A stretch of DNA of 64,000 nucleotides from Euglena gracilis. Taxonomy: Eukaryota; Euglenida; Euglenophyceae; Euglenales. How positions within the stretch are numbered: position 1 is the stretch's first letter; the number at the start of each line of letters is the position of its first letter. Location: NCBI GenBank assembly GCA_039621445.1, contig CP154956.1:40450553-40514552 (forward strand). Reading direction: 5' to 3'. Position numbers and translations under genes: made by a program. Shown here one piece after another: positions 1 to 15,126 of the stretch. Under the pieces are notes generated by a model. That model had not been told where the DNA came from, did no database searches, and saw only the letters and a list, made by a program, of their open reading frames with translations.

Positions 1-2275
<2,275 letters not shown>

Positions 2276-5233
2276 CTGGGGGATGCCACCACAGCCTGGG
2301 GGGGGGGGGGGGCAGGCCCAGCCGAGGTCTGGCCGCCATGTCCCCGAAATCCGAAAGGCCGGCAGCAAGGCAGAGCGTTGACCGCAGCACACCCCAACTG
2401 GAGTCTGGAGACCCGCAACGCGTGAGGTGATGATTGCGAGTGGCAAACGAACAGCATTTGTCTGCACAGCGGGCCGGGACGAAACCCTTCTATGTAGACC
2501 GCAAGCTTTACCTCACCTGGAGGGTCGCATGCCAAGCGCCAAGCCTGCTGGGAACCGCCCAGAAAGCTTTGGGCATGTACCCCAAAAAATATGACAACAT
2601 ACTCGGCACAACGTGTGGATCTCGGCTGGTGCAGGGGTTGGCCGGCCAGACGCGCCTCAGGACAAGCCTTCCTCGTGATGCACCCCAGCCGGCCCTGACA
2701 GGGGGCGATGGTGATGGAGGCACAGCCTCCGGCGGTGCCGGTGGGAGGCAGGGTGGATCCCAGCCCCCTGGGCCCCAGCCAGCCCCCCCTCCAATATGCG
2801 CTAAAATACGCGGGGATATGCAGTAAATTTGCAGAAAAATATGCAATATGCGAAATTGGGCCATATTTGGACATGTTCAGGCGACCCAATCGGCAAGTCA
2901 TTTCAAGCCATCTTGGGCCATTTTGGGTCCATTTCAGCCCATAACCGGCCACAATCAATAATTTTCGGATCATTTTCGACCACTTTGAGCCAATTTAGGG
3001 CCATTTTAGACCTGTTTTGATTACTTTTTTTGACCATTTTCAGCCATTTTTAGCAAATTAGAATGCTTTTGTGATGGAGAATGGCCCAAATGACCAAAAT
3101 AACAGCTGATTTGTAAAAAAAAAAAAAGGCTAACTGCAGTCAAAAATGTCTCAAATGTTGCCCACAGTGGCTCAAAATGACCCAAAATAGCCAAAAATTG
3201 GCAAAAAAAGCCTGAAACTGCCCCTGAACGGAAACATTTGGCCTAAAATGGTTGGAAAAGGTTCAAAACGACCCCAATAAGATGCGGTAAACATGCAGAG
3301 AATATTCAGGAATGGGGTAAAATATGCGGTGTTAAAATTAAATTTGTGAAATATGCGCATTTTGGCCAAAATAATGAAATATGCACTAAATATGCAAAAT
3401 ATTAGCAAATATGTGCTCAGCATATCCTCGCAGCTTTCACCGGTTCTCACCCAGCCCCAGGGGGGGACCATGGATTCACTTAGTGGCCTCCGCCCAGGGG
3501 GGGGACTTTTCCCCTGGACCCAGCCCCAAAACCACCCACCCACTTTTTTCGAAAACCCACCCACCCAGAATCCCCCCGCTGGGGGGGGGGGGTTCAAGCA
3601 GGTTTTGGCATGGCCAGGCCGGGCCAGAAGGGTTGTCGGCCGATGTTGGCTGGGCCCTGGGTCTGACCCATGGCAGACCCCACCCCGGGGGGGTCCAGAG
3701 CAGGGGGGGGGGGAGAAACTGCACACGGGGCGGTCAAAAACTGCACTGCAAAAAAAACTGCAAAAAAACTGCACGACAAGAAAAAAACAACAATAAACAA
3801 GCTGAAATGGTGTCCATATGCAAAACAACGTAAATTGCGACCACACGACCACGCCCCAATTCACCTAACTTTCTTTTGCACAGCTTTGGAGCCGATGACA
3901 ACAAAAATGGAAGCAATCAATCAAGGTGCACTCATGGTTTTTCATGCACTGAAATGCAAGTCGTGTTTGGATGCCGGGTCACGGCGGTTTTCCTGCACCA
4001 AAAATGGAACCGACCGTGCCGACAAAGATGCCAAACGGTTTCCTTTCTAATATGGGAAAAATGCACATTTGCCCATACACAGAAATTTCCAATGTTTTCA
4101 TTTCTTGCAGGGGATGTTCAGTTTGGGACTTTCGGTCCATCCCCTGGTGAAGTTTCCCCATGATGAAAAAAAAATCTGAAACAAACACCACAAACTTTGA
4201 ACATTGTCCTTAGGGGACTGCCAAATGGTTTACAACCTGGGAGTTTCTTGCAAATAAGGAAGAACTTCTTGCTCTTTGAAGCATTTGGCTTGTGTGACAT
4301 TTGGCCACAATGCTTGGGGCAAGACCCAATCTTCTTCAGGAGCTTGTGCTCCTTTGCAGCACCACGAATTTCGAAATCCTCAACTCCAACTTCAACCAAA
4401 AATTGCACAAAAAAAGTTGTATTTTGGTCCCTAGGAATCCCAACGTAAATAGTTGAATCTGCTCTGCAGTGTGCAAATGACGCTTCCCAAAATAAGCATC
4501 ATGACATCTGTCAGCACAGGCTGGAGATGGAGCAATTTTGGTTGGGGAGTAAGTGTGGTCTTGTCATCTAAACAATCTGTTTTTGTTTGAATGGTGGCTG
4601 CACCAATCTCTGTTGTATTGAGAGGCAAGGCAGTTGGCAAGGTAGTTGGGAGCAAGACAATTGGTGGGAGAACTGTGGACAACGCAACTCATGAACAGAT
4701 GATGCTTTTTCTTGAGAACACCCTTCAAACATATAATCCAGAACCAAAAAAAAAAAAACAGACACCACAGGTTTCCTCAAAACTGGAAAAAAAACTGCGA
4801 AAAACTGCACTTGTGCAGTTTTTTTTTCTTCTTCAGAAAAAAACCTGCAAAAATCTAAAAATCTGCAAAAAACTACAAAAAAAATGCAAAAAACCCAAAA
4901 CGTGAAAACTGCAAAAAAAAAAAACTGCAAAAACTGCACGGTGCATATCCCCCCCGGTCCAGAGGCCCCCACCCACCTACCCACCCACTCTCAAAATCCC
5001 TCCGGGGGGTGGGGTCACATAAGTGAATCTATTGGGGACCCTTTCTGTGGGGCGGTGGCTTGACTTGCAGTGGCTCTTGCCACAGGAATTGCAGGTCCAC
5101 CCACACCGGCCAGGGGGGGGGGGGACAAGACTATGGCCGGCCAGGGCAGAGGCGCCAGGCGCACATTTGGAACCCGCCATGGATGGGGGGAGGAGGGTGA
5201 TGCGTGGGGCCGGGGCGGGGGCGGGGGGAACAC
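2276..5233. other. Largely non-coding interval with GGCCATTTT-like and TGCAAAA repeats
   Basis: About 3 kb without a supported exon. It contains degenerate CCATTTTGG-type repeats (about 2890-3060, 3170-3260), a long C/G-run segment (3450-3720), and two clusters of TGCAAAAAA units at 3738-3780 and 4785-4940. GC-rich pieces at 2630-2770 could hide a 5' exon of the DEAD-box gene, but nothing there can be joined confidently. Confidence 0.5.
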
Positions 5234-5390
5234 CTTGAAGGGCGGCGGCCCCGAGTGGGGGTGGGGAGGCGCCCCGGGCCGGACGGAGAGGAGCGCCCCG
5301 AAGAGGCCCCACAACAGCGGCGCGGCGGCGGCCAGGAGGAGGGCGGGGCCGGCCCGCCCGGCGAGGGTTGGAAGGCTCTGGGCCGGGGAC
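5234..5390 (-). CDS. Exon of unidentified membrane protein (one hydrophobic helix)
   Basis: A CATCGCAG acceptor at the upper end and a GTGTTC donor at the lower end bound an open frame. It contains one strong transmembrane segment (ALLLAAAAPLLWGLFGALL) followed by a proline-rich tail ending PPFK. Composition matches the other GC-rich exons. No family recognised. It may be a downstream exon of the membrane-protein gene whose exons lie at 9-11 kb. Confidence 0.5.
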
Positions 5391-5408
5391 CTGCGATGTG
5401 AGTGCTGA

Positions 5409-8068
5409 GCACTGGACAATCCACGCCTGTGGGTTTTGTGTGCTGCCCCCCGGACAACACTGAATCCTCACGATTGTTCGTGATTTTCTTTATATTTGTT
5501 CATAAATTGATCATATGTTTTTATTCGCATTCCTTTCAATCATGATGTAATATTTTTTTTTACACAACTCAGCAAAAAATGCTAAAATTATTTAGCAAAA
5601 ATTTTTGTTCATAGATATCTTAAAAATTGGGTCAATTTATTCCTTTGGATAAAAATTTGTTTGGACAGAAATAACATAAATTAACCAATTAAACCCATTA
5701 GGCAGATGCAGGATGCAACAGCAAAATCAGTTTGATGACGGCTTCCTTGAAGGTCTCGACCTCAAAAAATCTAGTTCAAACACTAAAACTATTTTGCAAC
5801 GTGCTGTCTCATAGCAAAATGCCTTAAAATAACAAGACAAGATTCCACACTCATCAATTGATCCCCACTCAAAAAACGATTTCATATCCCACCCACACCC
5901 AATTCAAAAATATATTAATTCATTAGAAACCTCATGCACATAGCACTTGTCCTTTGGAACCCAACAATGCAAAATAACATCACTCACAACCTGACGAGAG
6001 GTTTCTTAAGCCCGCGGGACCCCTGGGGTGGTCCAGTGGGCAGGGGTCCAGGAGGTCCAGCCAGCTGGCAGCTAGACCCGTCTTGGTTCCTGAAATTGGG
6101 CAAAAAAAACCCGAAATCCAGCTCGGTTGGAATTTTTCAGCCGACCATTTCAGGTGAAACCTCAAAAAATTGCTGCGAAATGCCACTTTTCTTTGCAAGT
6201 TTTTCGCCCCTTTTTTCGGTCTAGCCCGGCTTTGCCTTATTTGCCTTTGCTTTATTTCATTGAACCCGGAGGGGGCTCTGCCCGGGAAAAAAAATGCCAG
6301 CTGGTCCCCTCTGGGGGGGGGGGCGGTCCCCTCTGGCACAAGCAAACCCTGAACCTGACAGGTCTGTTAAATTGCACCCTGCTGTCTCGGAAAAATGAAA
6401 TAGACAAAAGACAGCAAAGCAGCTCCAAATCGCAATAAACTTGAGTTGGGGAAAAAACGCAAAGTTGTGAACCAACACGCACCGTGCACTTCAGGTCCAC
6501 GAGGGAGAAATGCACATTAAAAATACAACTTCATGCTTAGCAGAAAGGAAAAAAAACATAAATAACCAACTCAAAATAAACAACAGGACGCGACAAATAA
6601 TTAAATTTTTTTCCACAGCTTTAGCAAAATTGCTCTGGCATTCTGTCTGTACCCAATGGCAGGGCCACCTCATTATTGAAGGCCGCTGAGGATAGCCTTT
6701 TGGCAGCACTGTAGCCCATGAAGCTGGTGTCCTCCGAAGCCCTGCGAGCCACAGGCAGCCTCGCACCTTCGTCAGCCAATGACATTTTATCCAGTGGGTG
6801 GGGGGGGGGATGCAACAAGAACCTCAAAGTATGCAACACAAGAAATTGTTAAAAATGCAAAAAAATGCAAGAAAAAAATCCAAAAAAAATGCAAATTAAA
6901 TTCCGTTCGGAACGCCATAGCCTGTACCCTATTCTGTGGAAAGGACTTGGGCGGCGCAACTCGCACTTAAGATTCTTTCTTTGTCGGTGTGTGCAAATGC
7001 ACCAATCAACCATTTTCACAAAAATCCTAAACCCGCCGATCGCCTCCCCCGAAAAAAATCTTGTAACTTATGCACTTTGCGATTCCGGCTTCAATTCACA
7101 GAGTTTTCGAGTTCACTACCCCAACGAGCTGCGCGATACGGCTCCTATGATGCGATATAGAGCTGTTGCGCCCATGGGCATTGGTGTGGACGTGCTGCCT
7201 GCAATTGCCGGGAGCTGCATCCCAGTGCCGCTTTCAATGGACTGAAATATGTGTATGCCAAACGTTCTTGTGACACAAATCTATGAAATGAGTGTCCATT
7301 TGGGCGTTCGTGCACACCAACCACACCATTTGTGTCAGTGGTAGGTGTGCTTATTTTGCACACCCACCACTTGTCCAAAAAGCGCAGGTGGTTGGTGTGT
7401 GCACACCAACCATCCCTGATTCGGCTGAAGCTGTTGAACTGTGTTGAAATGTGTTCCCCATTTTGAGTTTACCACATGAAACATAATGCCTGCCTTTTTC
7501 AGTTCCATCTGGTCAAGGTTGGGTTGAAATAAATGAATTGGAATCCAATGTGCGACGAAGAACGGTGGCGTGTGAATGTACCTCTGTTTTACCTCCATTT
7601 TGCAGTTTACGTTGTCCCAAACAGTTCACCTGTGCAATTGCGCACACCGACCATTCTGGACGCAGAACTATTGCAACTATTGTATGGTGAAAAAATTCTG
7701 GTTCAAAATAATGTGTAATGCCTTCTGACAGGAGAAAAAAATTTTAACTGCTCCGAGTGCAAGTTTGTGAAGTTACACAGGGGGAATTGATGAAATGTAA
7801 CCTGATGTGACTGTTCGACACTTTACTTCAATAATGATGTCTTTCAAATTGAAAATGTGCATCCGTAATCGTCCAGTTACCTCAGTCCGGAATACTTTTT
7901 TCCACCGTGTTATCTCGTTTTTTCCACTCAGAAAACATAACAAACAAAGCAGGTTAGGACAAATGCACACACAACCCAAGAAAAGGCTTGAGTGCGAGTT
8001 ACACCGCCTTGTTTAATTGTTTCTCACTTCCCCTGGGAAAAGGTTATCCAACATTTTTCATAATGTAA
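5409..8068. other. AT-rich non-coding interval
   Basis: No exon with splice signals and coding composition was found. The left part (5460-5960) is strongly AT-rich. The remainder holds only short chance frames and isolated G runs (6308-6325, 6796-6808). Confidence 0.5.
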
Positions 8069-8296
8069 ACCCCCCCAATAGAAGCACGGGGCCGCTACAA
8101 GCGCAGGGTCCAAATAAAAGCGCACCCCCCGCCGCTGAAGCGGCGGTCCGCTACAAGCGCACCCCCCATTTTGATGGGATTTCTAAAGGAAATCAACAAA
8201 AACCGCGCAGGTAGGGTCCAAATAGAAGCGCACCCCCCGCCGCCGGAGGCGGCGGTCCCCTATAAGCGCACCCGTGCTTCTATTAGGGGGGGGGGT
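8069..8296. mobile_element. Small inverted-repeat element with TAA flanks
   Basis: The ends are about 21-bp inverted repeats: CCCCCCAATAGAAGCACGGG on the left and its complement CCCGTGCTTCTATTAGGGG on the right. A TAA trinucleotide flanks each side (8066-8068, 8297-8299). Inside, a unit containing AAAAGCGCACCCCCCGCCGC and GCGGCGG is repeated twice, each with a short hairpin. A 3-bp TAA duplication would fit a PIF/Harbinger-type element. Confidence 0.6.
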
Positions 8297-8561
8297 TAAT
8301 AAATGTGCACATCTTCATCAACCTTTTGCATTTTTCCACCAAAAGACATACAAACATGAACAAAAAGTGCTTTTGAACGCTTTCAAAAAAGGCAAAAAAA
8401 GAAGTAGAAAAGTTCCACATTAAGAGTGCGGTGCAAACTTTCATAATGGAGGGTTGTTTGCTGAGTTGCACACACACACACACACATTTATGCAACTCAT
8501 TACCGAAGTCTGAAAAAATGGAATGTGCAACTTCGGGTTATCTGAGTTTTCTGGTAGAAGA

Positions 8562-9023
8562 CATACATCTCTTTAAGGACCCCGGGGGGGGGGGTGCTGG
8601 GCTAGGGCTTGAAATTTGGGCTGGCTAGAAATTTGGGCTGGCTAGCCCGCCCCCCCCCCCGGGGGGGCTGGACCCCGGCTGGACCCGAACCAGGGCGAGC
8701 TGGACTGAAATCGGAAAAATGCCCAAAAATGACCTGCAAAACTCAGTTTTGAAAAAATGATGCATCTGAAACCCCCCAAAAATGCTCCAAACGCCCCCCA
8801 AACCCCATTTTTGGTCACTTTTGAACACAGTTTTTCAAAAAAATTTCGGCGCTTTGCGCCGAAAAATTTTGGGCTGGACCCCCAAAAAGGGGCTGGCTAG
8901 CTAGGGCTAGCAGCACTCCCCCCCCCCGGGGGGAGGGGGCTGCTGCGGCTGGGCTGGGCCGAAATCGGGGCTGGCTGCAGCCCCCCCCCCGGGGGGGTTC
9001 GCAAAACCTTTGAGAGATGTATG
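8562..9023. mobile_element. hAT-like MITE, 462 bp, exact 8-bp target duplication
   Basis: Terminal inverted repeats CATACATCTCT / AGAGATGTATG. The flanking 8-mers are identical, GTAGAAGA at 8554-8561 and 9024-9031. The interior carries CTAGCTAG-type palindromes, C-run/G-run blocks and a hairpin at 8838-8870 with stem CGGCGC/GCGCCG. No coding capacity. Confidence 0.85.
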
Positions 9024-9839
9024 GTAGAAGAGCAACTTTCCTGTGTAATCATCCAAAGAAATTGCAATTTGGGAGGACAAAATTAGCAAAAAAGGCAAAA
9101 AACCCACAAATTTTCCAAAAGTTTTCTTCATGGAAAAAATACAAATACAATGGGGCCGACCCCCCCCCCCCGACCCCCCCACCCACCATAGCCATTTCCA
9201 CCAATTTTGGGGAAACAGGGATTTTGGCGGGGAATTTTTTTTTGAAAAATGAAGCCAATACAAGATTTTTTGATGGAAAACCACATTTTTTTTTCACAAA
9301 AAAAACCCTCAAAATTTTCGGGTTTTAAAAAATTGGTTGTTTTTAGGAGGGGGATGGAAAAAACGAAGGGAAAAAATTTGGACCAATTTGGGCAAATCAA
9401 ATTTTGCTGCCATTTTTTTTTCTTGGAAATTTTTTGGGTTTTCAATGGCATTTTTTTGCTTCAAAAACCTCTCAAAATCAAAATTTTGAGAAAATGTTGA
9501 AATTTTGGAAGGTGTGAAAAATGGGGTTTTGGGGGGTTTGGGGGGGGTGATGTGGTCCAAAAATGGGTCCAAAATACACCCGGCGCCAAAAGCGGCGGGA
9601 TTTTTCTCTGGGTCCAAAAATTGGTGCTCCCAGAAATACGGGAAGAGGTGGTGGGGGGGGTCGACCCCCCCCACCCACCATGCAGGGTGTGGGGGGTCGA
9701 CCCCCCCCACCCACCACCCTGGCTGTTTGGCCGATTCCCGTTCTGCCCTGGGGTCGGTCCGAAACACCCTTGACAGGTGGGGGGCCCGACCCCCCCCCCC
9801 CCCGGTCCAGGAGGGGGGGCACCCTCCCTAAACCCCGTA

Positions 9840-9862
9840 CACCCTCCTAATATCGAACCCTG
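9840..9862. mobile_element. Right end of a CAGGGTTTGATAT-family element
   Basis: TCCTAATATCGAACCCTG ends at 9862 and resembles the right terminus of the complete element at 14773-15126. The C/G-rich block before it (9650-9830), with a duplicated GGGGGGTCGACCCCCCC unit, is probably its interior. No matching left end or target duplication was found. Confidence 0.45.
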
Positions 9863-10000
9863 GTGGGCCTCAGGACCGACCCACTGTTAGGGGGTTTTTT
9901 AGGGTCAAAAAAGTCGGGCTGACCCCCTCGGCCCCTCGTGCAATAGCTGCACACTTGGGGTCAGGGTAACAACAGCCTGCGTCGAAGAAGGGGCAGGTAC

Positions 10001-10050
10001 CAAACCCACGCCAGTGCTGCCAGCATGGAGAAATGGAACACAGATTCCAT
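10001..10050 (-). CDS. Small hydrophobic exon of an unidentified membrane protein
   Basis: A 50-bp frame between a TTTCAG acceptor and a GTACCTG donor. It encodes MESVFHFSMLAALAWVW, the start or core of a transmembrane helix. It belongs with the exons at 10645-11365, but the phase to them is not resolved. Confidence 0.45.
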
Positions 10051-10644
10051 CTGAAACCAGAGGTAAAGAATATGAAGTATGTGTGAAATAGAACTGATGG
10101 AGAACATCTTTTTGGATAAAAAAAAAAACTGGTTGTTTCCGTCTTCGAAATGATGAAAGCCAAGGAGAAGAAAATCTCAGGGAGGGTCATTGGGGGGGGG
10201 GGGAGGTTACAGGGGAAAAACACCCACTCACCGGTTCCCCGTTTCAAACTTTCAGTGTTCCTTGTCCATCCCTTTGGGTGCCTCCTCAGTGTGGGATCGG
10301 CCTCATCGAAATACTTCACTCGGCTGAGGTTCCCCTCACCCCGTCCTGGTAACCCGACTCCAACGGGTTTCTGTTGTTGCCGAAGCGTCCACAAGGTCCC
10401 AGCAGTTCGGAAGTTCCCAGCACACCACATGCTTCAGTTATGGTAAGGAGGTGTGAAATAAGGGGATAGGCAAAAAAAATACTTCATTCTGCAATCTGCA
10501 AAAAGCTGCACTTTCCTTCAAATTGTTTCGGAAACTTTGATGGGTGCAAAATTCAGCAAAAATCTCAGGCAGAGAAGAACAAAAAATGGACAAAAATTTC
10601 TGCAATGAATCCAAAAATAAACTCTGTCTGGCGCAGAGAAGCAC

Positions 10645-10818
10645 TGGCGGTGGCTGCACTGAGCCAGTTGCGAAGCTCAACAGACCTGCACGGTGCCATC
10701 CAGGGGAAGGTAAGGGGAAATACCATTAACAGCACACAGGAAACAAATAGGGGAGTGTAAATGCCTCTGAATGCCTCTGAATACACATGGCCACCTGTAT
10801 CCACGTGCACAACCACAA

Positions 10819-10881
<63 letters not shown>

Positions 10882-11365
10882 CACACACATAAAATGTGTT
10901 GTGTATTGGCCCAGACTGGAGCCTGGGACCGTACCCTGCTCCCGCACACCTCAATGTCAGGACAGTTGGAACGGAGGCAGGCCACAGCGCGACACCAATG
11001 CCAGCCAAGAGGAGGAGGACGGCGCCCAGCAGGGCACCCCACTGCGGTGCCCGGCCCATGACGCCAGCCATTGGGGGGGGGGGGGCACCGCCACGGCGCC
11101 ACCTGGCGGCAGAGGGCGACGGGGGTTGGGCGGTACCACACCCGTACCTCAAATCGGGCGGTTGGCCACCCCAAAAAGAAATGCTGGGCAAACCGGCGCA
11201 GGAACCCCACCAAAGATAGCCGTGCCGCTGCTTAACTGATCGAGGGGTTCGTCATGGCCAACGAAAAATTGAATACCTGTTTCTCTTCGCGGCGGTGAAG
11301 GGGGTACAATTCTGGAGGGAAAAGGTGTGCTAACAACAGCAACGCCTCGAAAGGGCGGACTGGAG
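10645..11365 (-). CDS. Part of an unidentified multi-exon membrane protein
   Basis: Four candidate exons in order. 11277-11365: frame ending LYPLHRREEKQ, GTATTC donor. 11148-11227: contains FLRRFAQHFFLGWPTARFE in one frame, GTACGG donor. About 10950-11070: transmembrane segment WGALLGAVLLLLAGIGVALW followed by PTVLTL, GTGTGC donor. 10645-10685: VELRNWLSAATA, joined in phase to the previous exon. The phase-consistent join of the last two and the strong helix support a real gene. The family is not recognised. The upper boundary of the TM exon is uncertain because a C run sits where the acceptor should be. Confidence 0.5.
10819..10889. repeat. (AC)n microsatellite
   Basis: A near-uninterrupted AC dinucleotide tract in an intron of the membrane-protein gene. 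One of about ten CA/GT tracts in the window. Confidence 0.95.
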
Positions 11366-11650
11366 CTGCAAAGAGCGTTGGAAACATAGAATTGAGAGCT
11401 GGACCGGGATTGATTCCAACCGGCGAGTGCTGTTTGAGGTTGCTTTTCCTGTTGTCACCTGCATTTTCAGTGTTGCTTTTCTGGGATCCTGGGGGGGAAA
11501 AGAATCGATTCCGCCAGCTGGAAATTGGTGCTGCCTGTCCATACTGCGTGTCCACACCGTCGGGGGCTTAACGCCCCCGGGTGGATCCAGCGGAAAAATT
11601 TAGCATTAGCAATTTGGCAAACTACCAGCTGACCCCCCCCCTCCCGGGGG

Positions 11651-13072
11651 CAGGGTTATATGGGAATCTCTGAGGGGGGGGGGGGGGGGGGGGGGGACCC
11701 CCCCTTCCGAAACTGGGGGGGGTGGGGGACCCCCCCCTCCTACCTCAAGTTTTCGGTCGCCGAAAATTTCGGCCGTTTTTTGGGGGGGGTCAAAGAAGCA
11801 ATGTTTCTGAAATTTCTCAAAAATGGAGGGAATCAGAGGAAATGTCAGAAAACCAAATTGAAGCCCTTAAAATGCCCAATCCAACAGTATTTTGATTTCC
11901 ACACAACTCCCCATCTGTCCTGAGTTACGGCCATTTTTGGACATTTTGCCCAAATTTCATGTTGAGCCTCAAGAAGGTCCTAAAATACACACCCGGCGCG
12001 AAACAGCGGAAATTTTTTTCCCCCGCAGAGGAGGGGGAGGGGGGTGGGGGGACCCCCTTCCGAAACTAGGGGGGGTGGGGGGACCAGGTTTTGAATAGTG
12101 CTGAGCTCTTAATAAGCGTGCATCCACCCCTTCGTTGACCCCCCCATATAAACCGGCCCACTCCATGGAGGTCTTTTGACTGAAATGCAAGGGTTTTGTG
12201 CCCGAAACGGGGCGCCGATGGGTCGAAAAACGCTCGTTTTCAGCTCAAAAACAGTTTTTCCGGGTGCGGGAGGCCAAAAAAAACATCGTTTCGAGCAAAA
12301 AAATTTTTTCGATTTTTTTGACTTTTTTGACCTGGTTTTGACCCAAAGTCAATGGGTTGGCAGCCCAAAATGGGGCGCTGGCGGGTCGATAAACGCTCAT
12401 TTTGGGCTCAAAAACAGTTTTTCCGGGTCCGGGAGGCCAAAAAACATCGTTTCGGGCAAAAAAAAATTCGATTTTCGACTTTTTTGGCCGAAAACAGCTA
12501 AGTCGAACAGAGGGAAAAGTGTACAAAACGGCCATCTGCGCCGAAAACGGCCGTATCTCGGGCTAGGCGGTGAGTTGCGGGGAAATCAAAATACCCGTAG
12601 ATAGAGCGTTCCAAGGGCTTCAAATTAGGTCCCCGGACATTTCCTTTGATTTGGCTTCATTTTGGAGACGTTTTGAAAATTGACATTTTTTTTGGCCGAA
12701 ATTGCAGAGTCCAAAGGGGGGGGGCTTAAAAGGGGGGGCGGGCCCATCCTACCTAGTTTAGACCTCTTCGAGTGTGAATAACTGGGGCCTGGCGGGGAGT
12801 TGGGGGTCAAACCCAGGTGATTCGGAAACTAGAAATCCAGTCGCTCGCGACTGAAAAAAAAAAAATTCGGGAACCGGGCCGGGATCATGGTGATAATCCG
12901 TCGGTTCCCGAGGTGGCCCCGAGGAGGGGGAGTTTTCCCCCAGGGGTAAGCTTCGCTCTTACCCTAAAGAGCTCAGCGACCCCCCCCCTACACCTCACCC
13001 CCCTAGGTGGGGGGGGGTGGGTGACCCCCCTACCACCTACCTCATGTCTGCAAAGCTTCCCATACAACCCTG
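11651..13072. mobile_element. Long inverted-repeat element, CAGGGTT(A/G)TATGGGAA termini
   Basis: The left end is CAGGGTTATATGGGAATCTC. The right end is the complement of CAGGGTTGTATGGGAAGC. The two arms are inverted relatives: the AATACTGTTAGAT.GGCATTTTAAGGG stretch is seen in opposite orientation near 11866-11950 and 12540-12660. Flanking CCCGGGGG and CCCAGGGG differ by one base but are low complexity, so the target duplication is weak evidence. Partial relatives occur at 55619-56146. Confidence 0.5.
12195..12480. repeat. Two tandem units of about 165 bp
   Basis: Two adjacent copies share GGTCGA(A/T)AAACGCTC, CTCAAAAACAGTTTTTCCGGG, GGGAGGCCAAAAAA and ACATCGTTTCG. They form an imperfect tandem duplication inside the 11651-13072 element. 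Confidence 0.75.
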
Positions 13073-14764
13073 CCCAGGGGTCCAGCAGGTTGAACTGGGC
13101 CAACCGGGGTCGAACCAGGTACTGAAAAAAATGCTGAAAACTGCAACAAAACCAGCAGGTTATGAAAGAAAGCTTTTTTGCACCAAAATTTGAGTTACCC
13201 AGCCCAAACTGTCCAGGCGTCCTTCGGTTAGAACTGAAGATCGTTGATGGGTTAGGGGGGGTCCACGGCCGGAGAAAGGCTGCTGCCTGGCTAAATCCGG
13301 GGCAGAGGCTGACGCGGAGCCCTGGTCTGGCCTCTGTTCCCGTCAAACCTCACCCCGCGTCAGCCGCCTTGAAGACACAGCCACGGACGAGACGGAAGAG
13401 ACGCTCTTCACTTCAGCGAGGCCAATCGGTGGCAACCGGGACCCAACAGACGGTCTGTTGGCCCTGGCTTAGGCTGAGATTGGGGTTGGTGGGGGGGGTT
13501 TGGGTTGGGAGGAATTGGCAGGGGGAGGGGGAGGCGCTGGGGGACTACCGGGGCAAGGCGTCGGCAGTCCCCAAAGGACGCCAGCACCGCGGAGGAACGG
13601 CCCGGGGGTGGCAGGGAAGGGGAAGTGGGGACCTCCAACCTTGGGGGGGGGGGCAAAGAATGCACCGGCGGCGACCGACCAGGATTGGGGTCAGAGTTTG
13701 AGTGGTCCGGGGGGGGGGGGCGTGCGTCATGGCAATCGGGGCGTCGCTCAACAACCCCGGGTGGCCGGGTTGGGGATAGAAACGTTTGGCTTTGTGGGGG
13801 GAAAATGGCTGCTGACCGACCTCGCAGTTCCTTCAACTCCCCTGGGAGGCACCAGACTCAAGATTTGGCATGAAAAAAAAAGAAATAAGATGCTCAAAAC
13901 GAGCAAAAAAAGTTTTGGCCGTTTTTTGCGACTGAAACTTGAGCTTTGCAGCCTGTTTCCCACCATTTTCCCCATTCTTGGCCGAATGGGCACCTTCCAA
14001 GGAAGGCAATTCATTCCTGTCCAACAGCCCTTCAGGTGGGTGAGGGAGTGGGGGTCAGAACTGGAAAAAAGCCGGAGGAGTGGTCCCTTCCAGGGTAAAA
14101 TATGCATGTCCAGAAAAATCCTTCAGTTTTGACCAGGGGAGATAATGTCGTTTGGCCTGAGAAAGGGAACGGTTTGCACCATTCTGTGCCCTGCGCCGTG
14201 AATAAACAACACCACAACAACGGACATCCCTGTCACCCCCGCCCCATTTAGTGGCGTCGAACGGTGGCCCAGGGAGGGAATAACTGGCTACACATTGCGA
14301 GACGGCCATTGCATACCGCGGGCGGGCGGTATATATGAAGGCTGTCGGTCAGCAGCAAACAGGTATAGGCAACGTACGCGCCACCATATGAGAAAGCCGG
14401 CGCCTCAGTTGTTTGCCGAGGCCCCGGGGTCAGGCTCGCGGGGCGCCCTCCCAGGTCGTCGCGGCACAGTGGGCAGTCTGCCCACCTTGGGGAAGGTTCG
14501 TGAGGTAGTTGAGCCGCGCGAAGGAGAACGTCGCCAGCCGCCTTTCCTGCCTGTTTGGCCCGGCAGGTATTTGGTGCCTGACCAAATTTGATTTTTTATT
14601 CATTTGTTTATGTGATCAAACAAAAAACCATAGAATTTGGATTCATTTTTGCCTGAATGGCAAAAATTTATTCTTCTGATCTCTATCCCTGGCAAGCATA
14701 AAGCAGAGTTTTGCGCCGGAGGGACTTTGAGCCACCAAGGAATCTCTTAAGACTCCCTGGAGGG
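13073..14764. other. Interval without a supported exon
   Basis: The stretch contains G-rich segments (13484-13720) and open frames on both strands. None has recognisable protein similarity or clear exon boundaries. A GC-rich patch at 14390-14575 could be an exon of an unknown gene. Confidence 0.4.
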
Positions 14765-14772
14765 GTCCAGCC

Positions 14773-15126
14773 CAGGGTTTGATATAAGGACAGGTGGGGG
14801 GGTGGTCGGGACCCCCCCCCCTGCGGGCCAGGGGGGGGGGGGGGGGGGGGACGAAAATTTTTGACCTCCCAAAACGACCAAAAGTGTGATTTTGGGCACT
14901 TTTTGGGCAAAAATGTGCGCCAAAAATGCAAAAAAAATCCGGCGCGAAGCGCCGGAGGAAAAAAATGACCCTTTTTGGGGGGGTCCCAGGAACCCCCCCG
15001 AGGGTCGGTCTGGACCCCCTGGCAGGTGGGGGGGTGGTCCGGACCCCCCCCTGCGGGCCAGGAGGGGGGGGTGGGGGGGACACCCCCCCACCTAAACCAT
15101 GTATTCCCTCCTTATATCAAACCCTG
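14773..15126. mobile_element. hAT-like MITE, 354 bp, 18-bp perfect TIRs, exact 8-bp target duplication
   Basis: Perfect terminal inverted repeats CAGGGTTTGATATAAGGA / TCCTTATATCAAACCCTG. They are flanked by identical GTCCAGCC at 14765-14772 and 15127-15134. The interior consists of two C/G-run blocks around a hairpin at 14939-14957. This is the clearest element of the set and defines one terminal-repeat family. Confidence 0.93.
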
